A DNA stretch of 64,000 bases from Guyparkeria hydrothermalis (GTDB lineage Bacteria > Pseudomonadota > Gammaproteobacteria > Halothiobacillales > Halothiobacillaceae). Location: the NCBI RefSeq assembly GCF_023555375.1, contig NZ_JAJSEE010000002.1:389001-453000 (forward strand). The letters are read 5' to 3'. This document shows positions 42,516 through 54,343 of this stretch, one piece after another; positions within the stretch are counted from its first letter, which is position 1; the number at the start of each line of letters is the position of its first letter. The translations under genes were made by a program, and so were the position numbers. Below the pieces are notes generated by a model, which was not told the origin of the DNA, did no database searches, and saw only the letters and a list, made by a program, of their open reading frames with translations.

Positions 42516-44342
42516 ATGGCCGAGATCCGCCAACTGCCACAGTCCCTGGTCAACCAGATCGCCGCCGGCGAGGTGGTCGAGCGGCCGGCCAGCGTGATCA
42601 AGGAACTGGTGGAAAACGCCCTCGATGCCGGTGCCGACCGGATCGAGGTGCAGGTCGTCGCCGGCGGGGTCAAGCAGCTGTCCGTGCGCGACAACGGCCA
42701 CGGCATGCCGCCCGAGCAGCTTCCCCTGGCGATCTCGCCCCACGCGACCAGCAAGATCCGCGATCTCGATGATCTCGAGGCGGTCGCCAGCTTCGGCTTC
42801 CGCGGCGAGGCGTTGGCCAGCATCCAGTCCATTTCCCGCCTGCGGCTGGTCTCGCGCACTGCCGATCACGAGCACGGCTGGGAGCTGGCCCCCGGCGTGT
42901 TCGACGAGCCCCGCCCCACGCCGGCGAAACCCGGCACGCTGGTCGACGTGCGCGATCTTTTCTTCAACGTGCCCGCGCGCCGCAAGTTTCTGCGCACCGA
43001 GCGCACCGAGTTCGGCCACGTCGACCAGCTGCTGCGTAAGCTCGCGCTCGCCAACCCCGAGGTCGCGTTTCGCCTGAGTCACAACGACCGGGTGGTGTTC
43101 GATCTGCCGGCGGTCGACCTCGATTCGATCGAGCAGCGCATTGCCGCGGTGCTCGGGCGCGGCTTTCTCGACGAGGCGCGCGAGATCGATGCCGCCGCCT
43201 CGGGGTTTGCGCTGCAGGGGCTGGTCGCCAGTCCCCAGTACGCCCGCGCGTCGACCGATCAGCAGCTGTTCTTCGTCAACGGCCGGGTGGTCCGGGATCG
43301 ACTGGTCGCCCACGCGATCCGCCGCGCCTACAGCGACGTATTGCACCACGCGCGACACCCGGCCTACGTGCTCTCGCTGCGCCTCGACCCGGCGACGGTG
43401 GACGTCAACGTACATCCGACCAAGGCGGAGGTGCGCTTTCGCGATGCCCGCGGGGTGCACGACTTCCTGTTCCAGTCCGTGCATCGGGCGCTGGCGACCC
43501 CCGGCGGCGCCGTCTCCCCGGGCGCGGGCGAAGCGATGGCGTCCGCCATGCCCATCGCCGGCGGCGCGCCGGGTCCCAGTGCCGCGCCGTCGTTTGCGAC
43601 TGGTGGGGCGCCCGGCCGATCGTCTAGCGGATCACTTGGCGGGCGCTCGGCACAGGGTTACTTCTCCCTACTCGAACAGGGCCGGGCTGGTGAGGGCGCG
43701 GGCGACCGGGTCGCCGAACCGTTGCCGGCGGATGCCGAAATCCCCCCGTTGGGGTATGCCATCGCCCACCTGGGCGAGATCTACATCCTGGCGCGCAACC
43801 GCGACGGGCTGATCATCGTGGACGCCCATGCCGCCGCCGAGCGGGTCACCTACGAACGTCTCAAGCAGGGTTGGCGCGAGCGGGCGCTGTCGGTCGCCCC
43901 GTTGCTCTTGCCGGTGGATATCGCGGTTTCACCCGCCGAGGCGGAGGCCTTCGAGACCTGGCAGGAGGCCTTTGCCGCCGCCGGGGTGGTGCTCGATCGG
44001 ATCGGGCCCGAGCGGGTCCGGGTGCGTGAGGTGCCGGTGATGCTGCGCGAGGCGGACATCGAAACGTTGGTGCGCGAGATGCTCGCCGAGATGCGCCGCG
44101 TGCCGCTGGCCGGTGACGACGTGCCGCGCGCGCTGGTGGGCGACCGCATCGACGAGATCCTTTCCACCATGGCCTGTCACGGCTCGGTGCGGGCCAATCG
44201 CCGTCTGACGGTCCCCGAGATGAATACCCTGCTGCGCGACATGGAGCGCACCGAGCGCAGTGACCAGTGCAACCACGGTCGGCCGACCTGGCGTCGACTG
44301 ACGATCGAGGAGCTCGATCGCTGGTTCATGCGGGGGCAGTGA
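42516..44342 (+). CDS. mutL: DNA mismatch repair protein MutL
   Basis: A 608-residue mismatch-repair coordinator. GHKL ATPase motifs are VIKELVENALDAGA near 28-41, RDNGHGMP near 60, and FGFRGEALASI near 93. The linker around 330-390 is Gly/Ser/Pro-rich. The C-terminal dimerisation domain ends CNHGRPTWRRLTIEELDRWFMRG. It lacks an obvious DQHAxxExxxxE nuclease motif: VDAHAAAERVTYE appears instead, with the catalytic DQHA altered to DAHA and the second Glu position retained, consistent with the E. coli-type non-endonuclease MutL. Confidence 0.95.
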   Translation: MAEIRQLPQSLVNQIAAGEVVERPASVIKELVENALDAGADRIEVQVVAGGVKQLSVRDNGHGMPPEQLPLAISPHATSKIRDLDDLEAVASFGFRGEALASIQSISRLRLVSRTADHEHGWELAPGVFDEPRPTPAKPGTLVDVRDLFFNVPARRKFLRTERTEFGHVDQLLRKLALANPEVAFRLSHNDRVVFDLPAVDLDSIEQRIAAVLGRGFLDEAREIDAAASGFALQGLVASPQYARASTDQQLFFVNGRVVRDRLVAHAIRRAYSDVLHHARHPAYVLSLRLDPATVDVNVHPTKAEVRFRDARGVHDFLFQSVHRALATPGGAVSPGAGEAMASAMPIAGGAPGPSAAPSFATGGAPGRSSSGSLGGRSAQGYFSLLEQGRAGEGAGDRVAEPLPADAEIPPLGYAIAHLGEIYILARNRDGLIIVDAHAAAERVTYERLKQGWRERALSVAPLLLPVDIAVSPAEAEAFETWQEAFAAAGVVLDRIGPERVRVREVPVMLREADIETLVREMLAEMRRVPLAGDDVPRALVGDRIDEILSTMACHGSVRANRRLTVPEMNTLLRDMERTERSDQCNHGRPTWRRLTIEELDRWFMRGQ

Positions 44343-44344
44343 CG

Positions 44345-45292
44345 GTGGACGCGAACGTGCTGCCGATCGTGGCCATCGCCGGGCCGACCGCCTCGGGCAA
44401 GACCGCGCTGGCCATGCGTCTGGCCGACCGGCTTCCCGTGTCGATCATCTCGGTCGACTCGGTGATGATCTATCGCGACATGGACATCGGCACCGCCAAG
44501 CCGGAGGCCGGGCTGCTGGCGCGCTACCCGCATGCGCTGGTGGATATCCGCGACCCGGCCGAGACCTACAGCGTCGAGCAGTTCTGCCGCGATGCCTTGG
44601 CCGCGATTGCCACGGCCCGGGATGCCGGGCGCGTGCCCCTGCTGGTCGGCGGAACGATGATGTATTTCCAGGCGCTGCTGCAGGGGATTTCCCGCCTGCC
44701 GCCGACCGATGTGGCCATTCGCGAGGCGGTGGCCGAGGAGGCGGCGGCAAGCGGTTGGCCGGCCATGCATCGCCAGCTCGCCGAAGTCGATCCGGTGGCC
44801 GCCGCGCGCATCCACGCGACCGACCCGCAGCGCATCGGCCGGGCGCTGGAGGTCTTTCGTGCCACCGGCAAGAGCCTGAGCGACTGGCAGCAGGAACACC
44901 CGCCGGTCTCGCCGTTGGCCGACGAGCGGCTGCTGGCGGTGGCGCTGTGGCCGCCGAGCACCGCGCACACCCGCCGGGCGGTGGCCGAGCGCTTCGATGC
45001 CATGCTCGAGGCCGGTTTTCTCGCCGAGGTCGAGGCCCTGTATGCCCGGGGTGACCTGCACCCCGGGATGCCCTCGATGCGCGCGGTCGGCTATCGGCAG
45101 GCCTGGGCACACCTGGCCGGCGAATGGGGCTTCGACCCGATGCGCGAGCGGGCGATCACGGCCACCCGCCAGTTGGCCAAGCGCCAGCGCACCTGGTTGC
45201 GTTCGGCCCCGCACTGGGAGGCGGTGGACGCCCAGGCGGTCGATCGGGTCGAATCACGCATAATGAACTTTATCGCCGGGAAGGCATCTTGA
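44345..45292 (+). CDS. miaA: tRNA dimethylallyltransferase
   Basis: A 315-residue enzyme adding the isopentenyl group to A37. P-loop AGPTASGKTALAM, SVDSVMIYRDMDIGTAKP, HALVDIRDPAETYS, LVGGTMMYFQALLQG and RTWLRS near the end are diagnostic. I place the start at GTG 44345, two bases after mutL; another GTG overlapping the mutL stop at 44339 is possible. Precedes hfq by 215 bases, which contain an ATAAT-like box near 45347-45352 but no gene. Confidence 0.95.
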   Translation: MDANVLPIVAIAGPTASGKTALAMRLADRLPVSIISVDSVMIYRDMDIGTAKPEAGLLARYPHALVDIRDPAETYSVEQFCRDALAAIATARDAGRVPLLVGGTMMYFQALLQGISRLPPTDVAIREAVAEEAAASGWPAMHRQLAEVDPVAAARIHATDPQRIGRALEVFRATGKSLSDWQQEHPPVSPLADERLLAVALWPPSTAHTRRAVAERFDAMLEAGFLAEVEALYARGDLHPGMPSMRAVGYRQAWAHLAGEWGFDPMRERAITATRQLAKRQRTWLRSAPHWEAVDAQAVDRVESRIMNFIAGKAS

Positions 45293-45507
45293 AGGGGGCG
45301 CGAGACGTGGCGGCGCGCCCCAGGACCGGCCGGTCTGTCACCGGTGGATAATTCCCCCTACACTTCTCATTGATTGAATTGCCGACAGGCGTCCCCATCG
45401 TTCCGGCCATTGCCCGCTCGTCGCGGCGGTCGTGTCAACGGGGTCCACAGGCCGCCGAGAACGGCCGACCGGCCTGAGAGGCCGGATAACCAACAAGAGG
45501 AATCACC

Positions 45508-45765
45508 ATGGCCAAAAGCCAGTCACTGCAAGAACCGTTTCTCAATACCCTGCGCCGAGAGCACATTCCGGTATCCATCTACCTGCGCAACGGCATCAAG
45601 TTGCAGGGCCAGATCGATTCGTTCGACAACTTCGTCGTGCTGCTGAAGAACAACGTCTCCCAGCTGGTCTACAAGCACGCGATCAGCACCATCGTGCCGA
45701 CCCGGCCGGTGACCATCGATGCCGAGCCCAAGGGCGAGGGGCGTGACGGCGGGGGCGACGAATAA
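45508..45765 (+). CDS. hfq: RNA chaperone Hfq
   Basis: An 85-residue Sm-like hexamer subunit matching small RNAs to mRNAs. Sm1 ([20 protein letters not shown]) and Sm2 (YKHAIST) are intact, with the proximal-site lysine/histidine in KHAIS and Q8 in SLQEPFLN. The C-terminal tail is short ([15 protein letters not shown]) compared with E. coli. AGAGGAATCACC precedes ATG 45508. Six bases before hflX. Confidence 0.98.
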   Translation: MAKSQSLQEPFLNTLRREHIPVSIYLRNGIKLQGQIDSFDNFVVLLKNNVSQLVYKHAISTIVPTRPVTIDAEPKGEGRDGGGDE

Positions 45766-45770
45766 CCCCG

Positions 45771-47123
45771 ATGGAGTTCTTCGAGCGCCACCAGGGCGGT
45801 GAACGGGCCGTGTTGCTGCACGTCGAGCAGCGCGCGGTGGATTCCAACGAGGACCTGACCGAGTTCCGCGAGCTGGTCAGTTCGGCCGGCGCCGAGATCC
45901 TCGCCGAGAGCACGGTCAACCGTCAGACCCCGGACCCGCGCCTGTTCATCGGCAAGGGCAAGGCCGAAGAGCTGGCCGAGCTGGTCGCCGCGCACGAGGC
46001 CGAACTGGTGATCGTCAACGCCCAGCTCTCGCCCTCCCAGGAGCGCAACCTCGAGAGGCTGGTCAAGTGCCGCGTCCTGGATCGGACGGGGTTGATCCTG
46101 GACATCTTCGCCCAGCGCGCCCGCTCGCACGAGGGCAAGCTGCAGGTCGAGCTGGCCCAGTTGAACCACCTGGCCACGCGCCTGGTGCGGGGCTGGACCC
46201 ACCTCGAGCGCCAGCGCGGCGGGTCGATCGGTCTGCGCGGGCCGGGTGAAACCCAGCTCGAGATGGACCGTCGCCTGCTCGGCGGACGCATCAAGCAGCT
46301 CAAGGAGCGTATCGCGCGGGTGCGTCGCCAGCGGGCCGAGGGGCGCAAGGGGCGTCAGCAGTCGGACGTGCCCACCGTGGCCCTGGTCGGCTACACCAAC
46401 GCCGGCAAGTCCACCCTGTTCAACGCCCTGACCGTGGCCGAGTCCTTCGCCGCCGACCAGTTGTTTGCCACGCTCGACACCACGCTGCGCCGGGTGGAGA
46501 TGAACCCGCAACTGACGGTGGTGTTCGCCGACACGGTCGGCTTCATCCGTCACCTGCCGCACGAGCTGGTCTCCGCGTTTCGTTCCACCCTCGAGGAGAC
46601 GCTGGAGGCCGACCTGCTCCTGCACGTGGTCGATGCCGCCTCGCCGGAGCGCGATCGGCAGATCGAGGACGTCGAGGTCGTGCTCGAGGAGATCGGCGCG
46701 GGCAAGATGCCGCGCCTGACCGTCATGAACAAGATCGATCAGCTCGAAGACGGTGCCGTGCGGGTCGATCGCGATGCCGCCGGCCTGCCCAGCCGCGTCT
46801 GGGTGTCGGCCAAGGAATCGCTCGGGCTCGACGAGCTGCGCGAGGCCCTGGCCGAGCGACTCGAGCCGAGCAGCGTCACGCGACGGCTGTTCATCCCCAT
46901 GGCCGACGGCCGCCTCTACGCCCAGCTGCAGGGGGAGGGCGCCGTGCTCGAGGAATCGGTCGACGAGGATGGCTGGCACCTGGAGATCAATCTGCCGGTG
47001 GCCCGCTGGGGGCAGTTGCTCAAAAAGGAACCGGCACTGGCCGACATGGTGCTCGATGCCCCCGAGCCGGCGCCGCCCGAGCCCTTCGAGGTGGTCCTGG
47101 CCGACCGCGAGCCCGGACACTGA
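45771..47123 (+). CDS. hflX: Ribosome-associated GTPase HflX
   Basis: A 450-residue GTPase that splits stalled 70S ribosomes. The N-terminal HflX domain has TPDPRLFIGKGKAEEL and NAQLSPSQERNLE; a coiled helical linker carries GPGETQLEMDRR. G1 is GYTNAGKSTLFN, G3 is DTVGFIRHLPHELV, G4 is MNKID, G5 is VSAKE. Standard hfq-hflX-hflK-hflC order. Confidence 0.96.
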   Translation: MEFFERHQGGERAVLLHVEQRAVDSNEDLTEFRELVSSAGAEILAESTVNRQTPDPRLFIGKGKAEELAELVAAHEAELVIVNAQLSPSQERNLERLVKCRVLDRTGLILDIFAQRARSHEGKLQVELAQLNHLATRLVRGWTHLERQRGGSIGLRGPGETQLEMDRRLLGGRIKQLKERIARVRRQRAEGRKGRQQSDVPTVALVGYTNAGKSTLFNALTVAESFAADQLFATLDTTLRRVEMNPQLTVVFADTVGFIRHLPHELVSAFRSTLEETLEADLLLHVVDAASPERDRQIEDVEVVLEEIGAGKMPRLTVMNKIDQLEDGAVRVDRDAAGLPSRVWVSAKESLGLDELREALAERLEPSSVTRRLFIPMADGRLYAQLQGEGAVLEESVDEDGWHLEINLPVARWGQLLKKEPALADMVLDAPEPAPPEPFEVVLADREPGH

Positions 47124-47258
47124 CGGCGGTTGCCACGTCCGGCCACGGCCACTACACTTTGGCGCTGCTTTCCGCCCGTCGGGCGGGGTGGATGTCACGA
47201 AACCTCACGCATACCCACTGCCCGCCGGATTCGCCGGCGGCAATCACTGGAGAAGCCC

Positions 47259-48392
47259 ATGGCCTGGAACGAGCCGGGTGGCGGTAAAGATCCCTGGTCG
47301 AATCCCCGCGGCCGGGGCGGTAAGCCGCCCAACATCGACGATGCCCTCGGACGCCTGAAGGACCGCTTCGGCGGCGGTGGCGGCATGGGCAATGCCGGTG
47401 GGTCCAAGGGGATCCTGGCGATCATCGGCATCGTGCTGATCGGTTGGCTGATCTCCGGTATCTACATCGTCGACGAAGGCCAGCGCGGCGTCGTGCTGAC
47501 CTTCGGCAAGTACACCAGCACCGCCGGTCCGGGGCCGCACTGGCATCCGCCGTACCCGATCTCGGACGTGATCACCGTCAACGTCGACGAATACCGCGAC
47601 CGCGAGCTCAGCATGACGGTGCTGACGAACGACGAGAACATCGTCGACGTCGATCTCTCCAGCCAGTTCACCGTGCGTGATCCGGTCGAGTTCCTGTTCA
47701 ACGTCCGCGATCCCAACGGCACGCTGCAGGACGTCATGCAGAGCGCGATCCGCGAGGTCATCGGCTCGAGCCGCATGGACTACGTGCTGACCGACGGCCG
47801 GGTCGAGATCGTCGACGCGGTGCGCACCCGCATGCAGGAGTTGCTCGAGTCCTACCAGACCGGCCTGAACGTCCGCTCGGTCAACCTGCAGGACGTCCAG
47901 CCGCCCGAGCCGGTCCAGCCGGCCTTCGAGGACGCCATTCGCGCCCGCGAAGACGAGCAGCGTTACATCAACGAGGCGCTGGCCTACGCCAACCAGGTGG
48001 TGCCGCGCGCCCGTGGTGACGCCGCCCAGATCCTCGAGCAGGCAAAGGGCTACCAGTCCCGCGTCATCAACCAGGCCCAGGGTGAGGCCGCGCGATTCGA
48101 TGCGCTGCTGGCGTCCTACCGGATCGCCCCGTCGATCATCCGCGAGCGGATCTACATCGACACGCTCGGCGAGATCTACGCCAAGGGCAACAAGATCGTG
48201 GTCGACCCGGACAACGCCAACAACATCCTGAACCTGCCGTCCGGTACCAAGGGCAACGTCATGCAGGATTCCGACCTGCGCGGTGGCGCGCCGCTGGCGG
48301 TGCCGTCGCTCTCGACTAGCACCTCGTTCGAAGGTAATTCGGGCAGTTCCAACAACAACCGTTCCGGTCTGCGTACCAGGGGGTCCGAATGA
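47259..48392 (+). CDS. hflK: HflK subunit of the FtsH-regulating complex
   Basis: A 377-residue SPFH membrane protein facing the periplasm, part of the HflKC cage around FtsH. The Gly-rich cytosolic N terminus (MAWNEPGGGKDPW) precedes one helix near 48-66 (ILAIIGIVLIGWLISGIYIV), followed by the PHB/SPFH domain (DEGQRGVVLTFGKYTSTAGPG). The C terminus is Ser/Asn-rich. ATG 47259 with GGAGAAG is chosen over a longer frame. Its stop overlaps the hflC start. Confidence 0.95.
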   Translation: MAWNEPGGGKDPWSNPRGRGGKPPNIDDALGRLKDRFGGGGGMGNAGGSKGILAIIGIVLIGWLISGIYIVDEGQRGVVLTFGKYTSTAGPGPHWHPPYPISDVITVNVDEYRDRELSMTVLTNDENIVDVDLSSQFTVRDPVEFLFNVRDPNGTLQDVMQSAIREVIGSSRMDYVLTDGRVEIVDAVRTRMQELLESYQTGLNVRSVNLQDVQPPEPVQPAFEDAIRAREDEQRYINEALAYANQVVPRARGDAAQILEQAKGYQSRVINQAQGEAARFDALLASYRIAPSIIRERIYIDTLGEIYAKGNKIVVDPDNANNILNLPSGTKGNVMQDSDLRGGAPLAVPSLSTSTSFEGNSGSSNNNRSGLRTRGSE

Positions 48393-49291
48393 ACTGGGTG
48401 ACGCGCCTGCTGCTGCCGATCATCGTCGTGATCGTGTTCCTCTACGCGACCGCGACCTTCCAGGTGGCCGAATACCAGGAGGGCGTGAAGTTCCGCCTGG
48501 GTGAAATCGTCGAGACCGACTTCGAGCCCGGCCTGCACTTCAAGCTGCCGTTCGTGAACTCGGTGCGCCTGTTCGACACGCGCATCCTGTCGCTGTCCAC
48601 GCCGCCGGAGCGGTTCTTGACCAGCGAGAAGAAGAACCTGATCGTCGACTACTACATCAAGTGGCGCATCACGAACCCGGCCGACTTCTACCGGGCGACC
48701 CGCGGTCAGGAGTCGGTGGCCGAGAGCCGTCTGAACCAGATCGTCAAGGACAGCATGAAGAGCCAGATCTCCAGCCGGACCATCGCCGAGGTGGTGTCCG
48801 GGGATCGCGACCTGTTCATGCGCAACGTGATCGAGACCACCAACGAGGACATCTCCGGGCTGGGTCTGGAGATCGTCGACGTGCGGATCATGCGCATCGA
48901 GCTGCCGCAGGAAGTGCGCGAGTCGGTCTACTCGCGGATGGAGAAGGAGCGCTCGACGGTGGCCAAGGCGATCCGCTCGCGCGGTGAGGAGCAGGCCAAG
49001 CGCATCACCTCCGATGCCGATCGCCAGCGCGTGGTGATCATCTCGGAGGCCGAGCGCGAGGCCGACGAGATCCGAGGCGAGGGCGATGCCGAGGCGGCGC
49101 GCATCTACGCCGAGTCGTTCGGCCAGGACGAGGAATTCTTCGCCTTCTATCGCAGCATCCAGGCCTACCAGAAGGTCTTTGCCAACGGCAGCGACACCTT
49201 CGTGCTCAGCCCGGACAGCCCGTTCTTCCGCTATTTCGAGTCGCCGAACGGCACGGGCGAGTCGGGCGACGCCGCGCTGCCGGCGCGGTAA
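48389..49291 (+). CDS. hflC: HflC subunit of the FtsH-regulating complex
   Basis: A 300-residue SPFH partner of HflK. An N-terminal anchor (LLLPIIVVIVFLYATATF) precedes the PHB domain with EYQEGVKFRLGEIV and PGLHFKLPFVNSV. Long charged helices (ERSTVAKAIRSRGEEQAKRI, SEAEREADEIRGEGDAEAAR) then YRSIQAYQKVF and FVLSPDSPFFRYF near the end are typical. ATGA overlap with hflK. Confidence 0.96.
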   Translation: MNWVTRLLLPIIVVIVFLYATATFQVAEYQEGVKFRLGEIVETDFEPGLHFKLPFVNSVRLFDTRILSLSTPPERFLTSEKKNLIVDYYIKWRITNPADFYRATRGQESVAESRLNQIVKDSMKSQISSRTIAEVVSGDRDLFMRNVIETTNEDISGLGLEIVDVRIMRIELPQEVRESVYSRMEKERSTVAKAIRSRGEEQAKRITSDADRQRVVIISEAEREADEIRGEGDAEAARIYAESFGQDEEFFAFYRSIQAYQKVFANGSDTFVLSPDSPFFRYFESPNGTGESGDAALPAR

Positions 49292-49297
49292 GCGGCC

Positions 49298-49480
49298 ATG
49301 ATGGACGACCTGCTGCGGGTGCTCGGCCTGGTGCTGATCATCGAGGCGCTGCTGCCGTTCATCAGCCCGCGGACCTACCGCCAGGCGGTCGCGCAGATCG
49401 CCCTGACGCCGGATTCGCGCATGCGGATCATCGCGTTGGTGATCCTCCTGCTCGGGCTTGCGCTCTGGGTCTGGGGGTAG
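49298..49480 (+). CDS. yjeT: YjeT-type (DUF2065) small membrane protein
   Basis: A 60-residue protein with two hydrophobic segments (LRVLGLVLIIEALLPFISP and IALVILLLGLALWVWG). It matches the YjeT family found between hflC and hisZ/purA in gammaproteobacteria. Start ATG 49298, with a second ATG directly after. Function unknown; closed by a strong terminator. Confidence 0.85.
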   Translation: MMDDLLRVLGLVLIIEALLPFISPRTYRQAVAQIALTPDSRMRIIALVILLLGLALWVWG

Positions 49481-49503
49481 TCCGCACCCCGTCCCGATAG
49501 AAG

Positions 49504-49529
49504 AACCCCAGCCCGGGCTGGGGTTTTTT
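49504..49529 (+). terminator. Rho-independent terminator after yjeT
   Basis: The stem reads AACCCCAGC..GCTGGGGTT in a near-palindromic run (49504-49525), followed by T to position 49529. It ends the hfq-hflXKC-yjeT transcript. A TACAAT box at 49542-49547 downstream may serve hisZ. Confidence 0.92.
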
Positions 49530-49620
49530 GTGTGCCGCGTTTACAATACGCGGGTTTTGCCCCGTGCCGTGTCCCGCCTCGGCCCTTCGTCCACGACACA
49601 CTCGACACCCTGCAACAGCA

Positions 49621-52099
<2,479 letters not shown>

Positions 52100-52156
52100 G
52101 CGTCGGTCCCGGCCTCGTTTCGACCCGCCCGCCGAAAAATCGGTGGGTCGCAGGTC

Positions 52157-52184
52157 TTTATTTCTGCGCAAAAATCCGTAAAAT
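52157..52184 (+). promoter_or_regulatory. Candidate promoter of the rpsP operon
   Basis: TTTATT (52157-52162), a 16-base spacer and TAAAAT (52179-52184), in a markedly AT-rich patch. The leader to rpsP is about 115 bases, long enough for ribosomal-protein feedback, but I cannot identify a specific structure. Confidence 0.55.
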
Positions 52185-52303
52185 CGCGCCACTTGAATTT
52201 CCCTCGGTGAATTGCCGAGGCTGCGAGATCGGTCAGATGGCTGGCCGGCGTCGTCGTCGACGCAGTCTGGCAGTCACTACTCCAACAGGAATCGTTAAGC
52301 GTT

Positions 52304-52570
52304 ATGGTCAAGATTCGTCTGGCTCGTACTGGTGCCAAAAAGAAGCCCTTCTACCACGTCGTCGTCACCGACAAGCGCAACGCGCGTGACAGCGGCTCGT
52401 ACGTCGAGCGTCTCGGGTTCTTCAACCCGGTCGCCCGTGGTCAGGAAGAGCGTCTGCGCTTGGACCTCGACCGCCTCGCCTTCTGGCAGGATCGCGGTGC
52501 GCAGACCAGCGAGCGCGTTGCTTCCCTGGTCCGCCAGAGCAAGAAGCAGGCGACTGCTGCCGCCGAGTAA
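52304..52570 (+). CDS. rpsP: Small ribosomal subunit protein bS16
   Basis: 88 residues starting [20 protein letters not shown], with [20 protein letters not shown], the standard bS16 sequence. First gene of rpsP-rimM-trmD-rplS. The rimM start lies 3 bases after the stop. Confidence 0.98.
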   Translation: MVKIRLARTGAKKKPFYHVVVTDKRNARDSGSYVERLGFFNPVARGQEERLRLDLDRLAFWQDRGAQTSERVASLVRQSKKQATAAAE

Positions 52571-52573
52571 GCG

Positions 52574-53095
52574 GTGACGGCGTCGACGGAACCGGTCGAT
52601 CCGGTCGTCATCGCCCAGCTCGGTCGTCCCTACGGGATCAAGGGCTGGGTGTGGCTGCAGGTGTTCACTCGACCGATCGAGAACATCAAGCGGTACCGTG
52701 ACGTCACCCTGCGCACCGAGCGCGGCGAGACGCGCCCGGCGCAGTTCGAGAAGCTGACGGTCCACCCCAAGGGCGTGACCGTCAAGATCGCCGGCTTCGA
52801 CGACCGCACGGCGGTCGAGACGCTGGGACGGGCCGAGGTGGTGGTCGACCGCGAGGCACTGCCGCCGGCCGGCCCGAACGAGTACTACTGGCGCGACCTG
52901 ATCGGTTGCGAGGTGGTGCACCTCTCCGGCCAGGTGCTGGGTGAGGTGAAGGACATGATGGAGACCGGCGCGAACGACGTGCTGGTCGTCCAGGGGGATC
53001 GGGAACGATTGATTCCCTTTCTCCCCGACGAGGTCATCCACGCGGTCGACCTCGACGAGCGTCGGATCGAGGTCGACTGGGACCCCGACTTCTGA
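52574..53095 (+). CDS. rimM: 16S rRNA processing protein RimM
   Basis: A 173-residue 30S maturation factor. The N-terminal beta-barrel opens VVIAQLGRPYGIKGWVWLQ; the C-terminal PRC-barrel has YYWRDLIGCEV, MMETGANDVLVVQGD and LIPFLPDEVIHAVDL. GTG 52574 start. The stop overlaps trmD (TGATG). Confidence 0.96.
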   Translation: MTASTEPVDPVVIAQLGRPYGIKGWVWLQVFTRPIENIKRYRDVTLRTERGETRPAQFEKLTVHPKGVTVKIAGFDDRTAVETLGRAEVVVDREALPPAGPNEYYWRDLIGCEVVHLSGQVLGEVKDMMETGANDVLVVQGDRERLIPFLPDEVIHAVDLDERRIEVDWDPDF

Positions 53096-53868
53096 TGCGG
53101 ATTTCGGTGGTGACCCTGTTCCCCGAACTGGTGGACGCGGGGAACCGCTGCGGCATGGTCCGCTCCGCGATCGAGAAGGAAAGGCTGACCGTGGCGGGTT
53201 ACAACCCGCGCGACTGGTCGACCGATCGCAACCGTCGGGTCGACGATCGTCCATTCGGCGGCGGGCCGGGCATGCTGTTGCAGCCTGGCCCGATCAGTGG
53301 GGCGATCGACGCGGCGGTGGCCGAGACCGACGCGGCGCGGCCGCTGGTCGTGGCGCTCTCGCCCCAGGGGCAGCGGCTCGATCGTCACGTGATCGCCGAC
53401 TGGGCCGAGAGGGAACAGCCACTGGTGCTGGTCTGTGGCCGCTACGAGGGCTTCGATCAGCGGATACTCGACTCCCGGGTGGACGTCGAGTACTCCCTCG
53501 GCGACCTGGTGCTCTCCGGGGGCGAGCTGGCGGCAATGGTGGTGGTCGATGCGATCGCCCGTCGCCTGCCCGACGTGGTCGGGGACGCGCAGTCGGTGGT
53601 CGAGGACTCGTTCGAGGCCGACCGGCTGGATCACCCGCACTACACGCGGCCGCCGGAGTGGGAGGGCCGCGGGGTGCCGGCGGTGCTCTCCAGCGGCGAT
53701 CACCGGCGGATTGCCGAGTGGCGGGCCGAGCAGGCCCTGATGACCACGGCCCGGCGGCGACCGGACCTATTTTTGCAACACGGGCCGACCGACAACGAGC
53801 GGGCGGCACTGGAAAGACACTGGCTCGCGGGCAGCGATGACGACCCCGGCCAACAGACACGCGATTGA
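53095..53868 (+). CDS. trmD: tRNA (guanine-N1-)-methyltransferase
   Basis: A 257-residue SPOUT methyltransferase modifying G37. [12 protein letters not shown] at the start, [30 protein letters not shown] and [23 protein letters not shown] (the trefoil knot) are diagnostic, as is [14 protein letters not shown]. In the standard position between rimM and rplS. Confidence 0.97.
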   Translation: MRISVVTLFPELVDAGNRCGMVRSAIEKERLTVAGYNPRDWSTDRNRRVDDRPFGGGPGMLLQPGPISGAIDAAVAETDAARPLVVALSPQGQRLDRHVIADWAEREQPLVLVCGRYEGFDQRILDSRVDVEYSLGDLVLSGGELAAMVVVDAIARRLPDVVGDAQSVVEDSFEADRLDHPHYTRPPEWEGRGVPAVLSSGDHRRIAEWRAEQALMTTARRRPDLFLQHGPTDNERAALERHWLAGSDDDPGQQTRD

Positions 53869-53884
53869 TAACAGGTGGCGGAAA

Positions 53885-54232
53885 ATGAGCGAGATCATCA
53901 AGAAAATCGAAGCCGATCAAATGACCCGCGAGGTGCCGGAGTTCGGCCCCGGCGACACGGTTTCCGTCGACGTTCGGGTAACCGAGGGTGACCGTGAGCG
54001 TCTGCAGGCGTTCGAGGGTGTCGTGATTGCCAAGCGCAACCGCGGCCTGAACTCCTCGTTCACCCTGCGCAAGATCTCCTACGGCGAGGGCCTGGAGCGT
54101 GTCTTCCAGACCTACAGCCCGCAGATCGCCTCGATCACGGTCAAGCGTCGCGGCGACGTCCGTCGCGCCAAGCTGTACTACCTGCGTGGTCGTACCGGCA
54201 AGGCCGCTCGTATCCGCGAGCGTCTGGGCTGA
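53885..54232 (+). CDS. rplS: Large ribosomal subunit protein bL19
   Basis: 115 residues: [80 protein letters not shown] 53885 with AGGTGG upstream. Last gene of the operon, followed by a strong terminator. Confidence 0.98.
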   Translation: MSEIIKKIEADQMTREVPEFGPGDTVSVDVRVTEGDRERLQAFEGVVIAKRNRGLNSSFTLRKISYGEGLERVFQTYSPQIASITVKRRGDVRRAKLYYLRGRTGKAARIRERLG

Positions 54233-54266
54233 CCGTTTCGGCCGACCCAGCCCCAGGGCTGACCAG

Positions 54267-54304
54267 AAACCCCCGCACCATCGGTGACGGGGGTTTCGCT
54301 TTTT
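54267..54304 (+). terminator. Rho-independent terminator of the rpsP operon
   Basis: AAACCCCCGCACC (54267-54279) pairs with GGTG-A-CGGGGGTTT (54283-54296, one bulge), then CGCTTTTT. Confidence 0.92.
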
Positions 54305-54343
54305 CAGGCGTGGTAAAAGCGGCCTGCGTCGACCGGAGAAGCC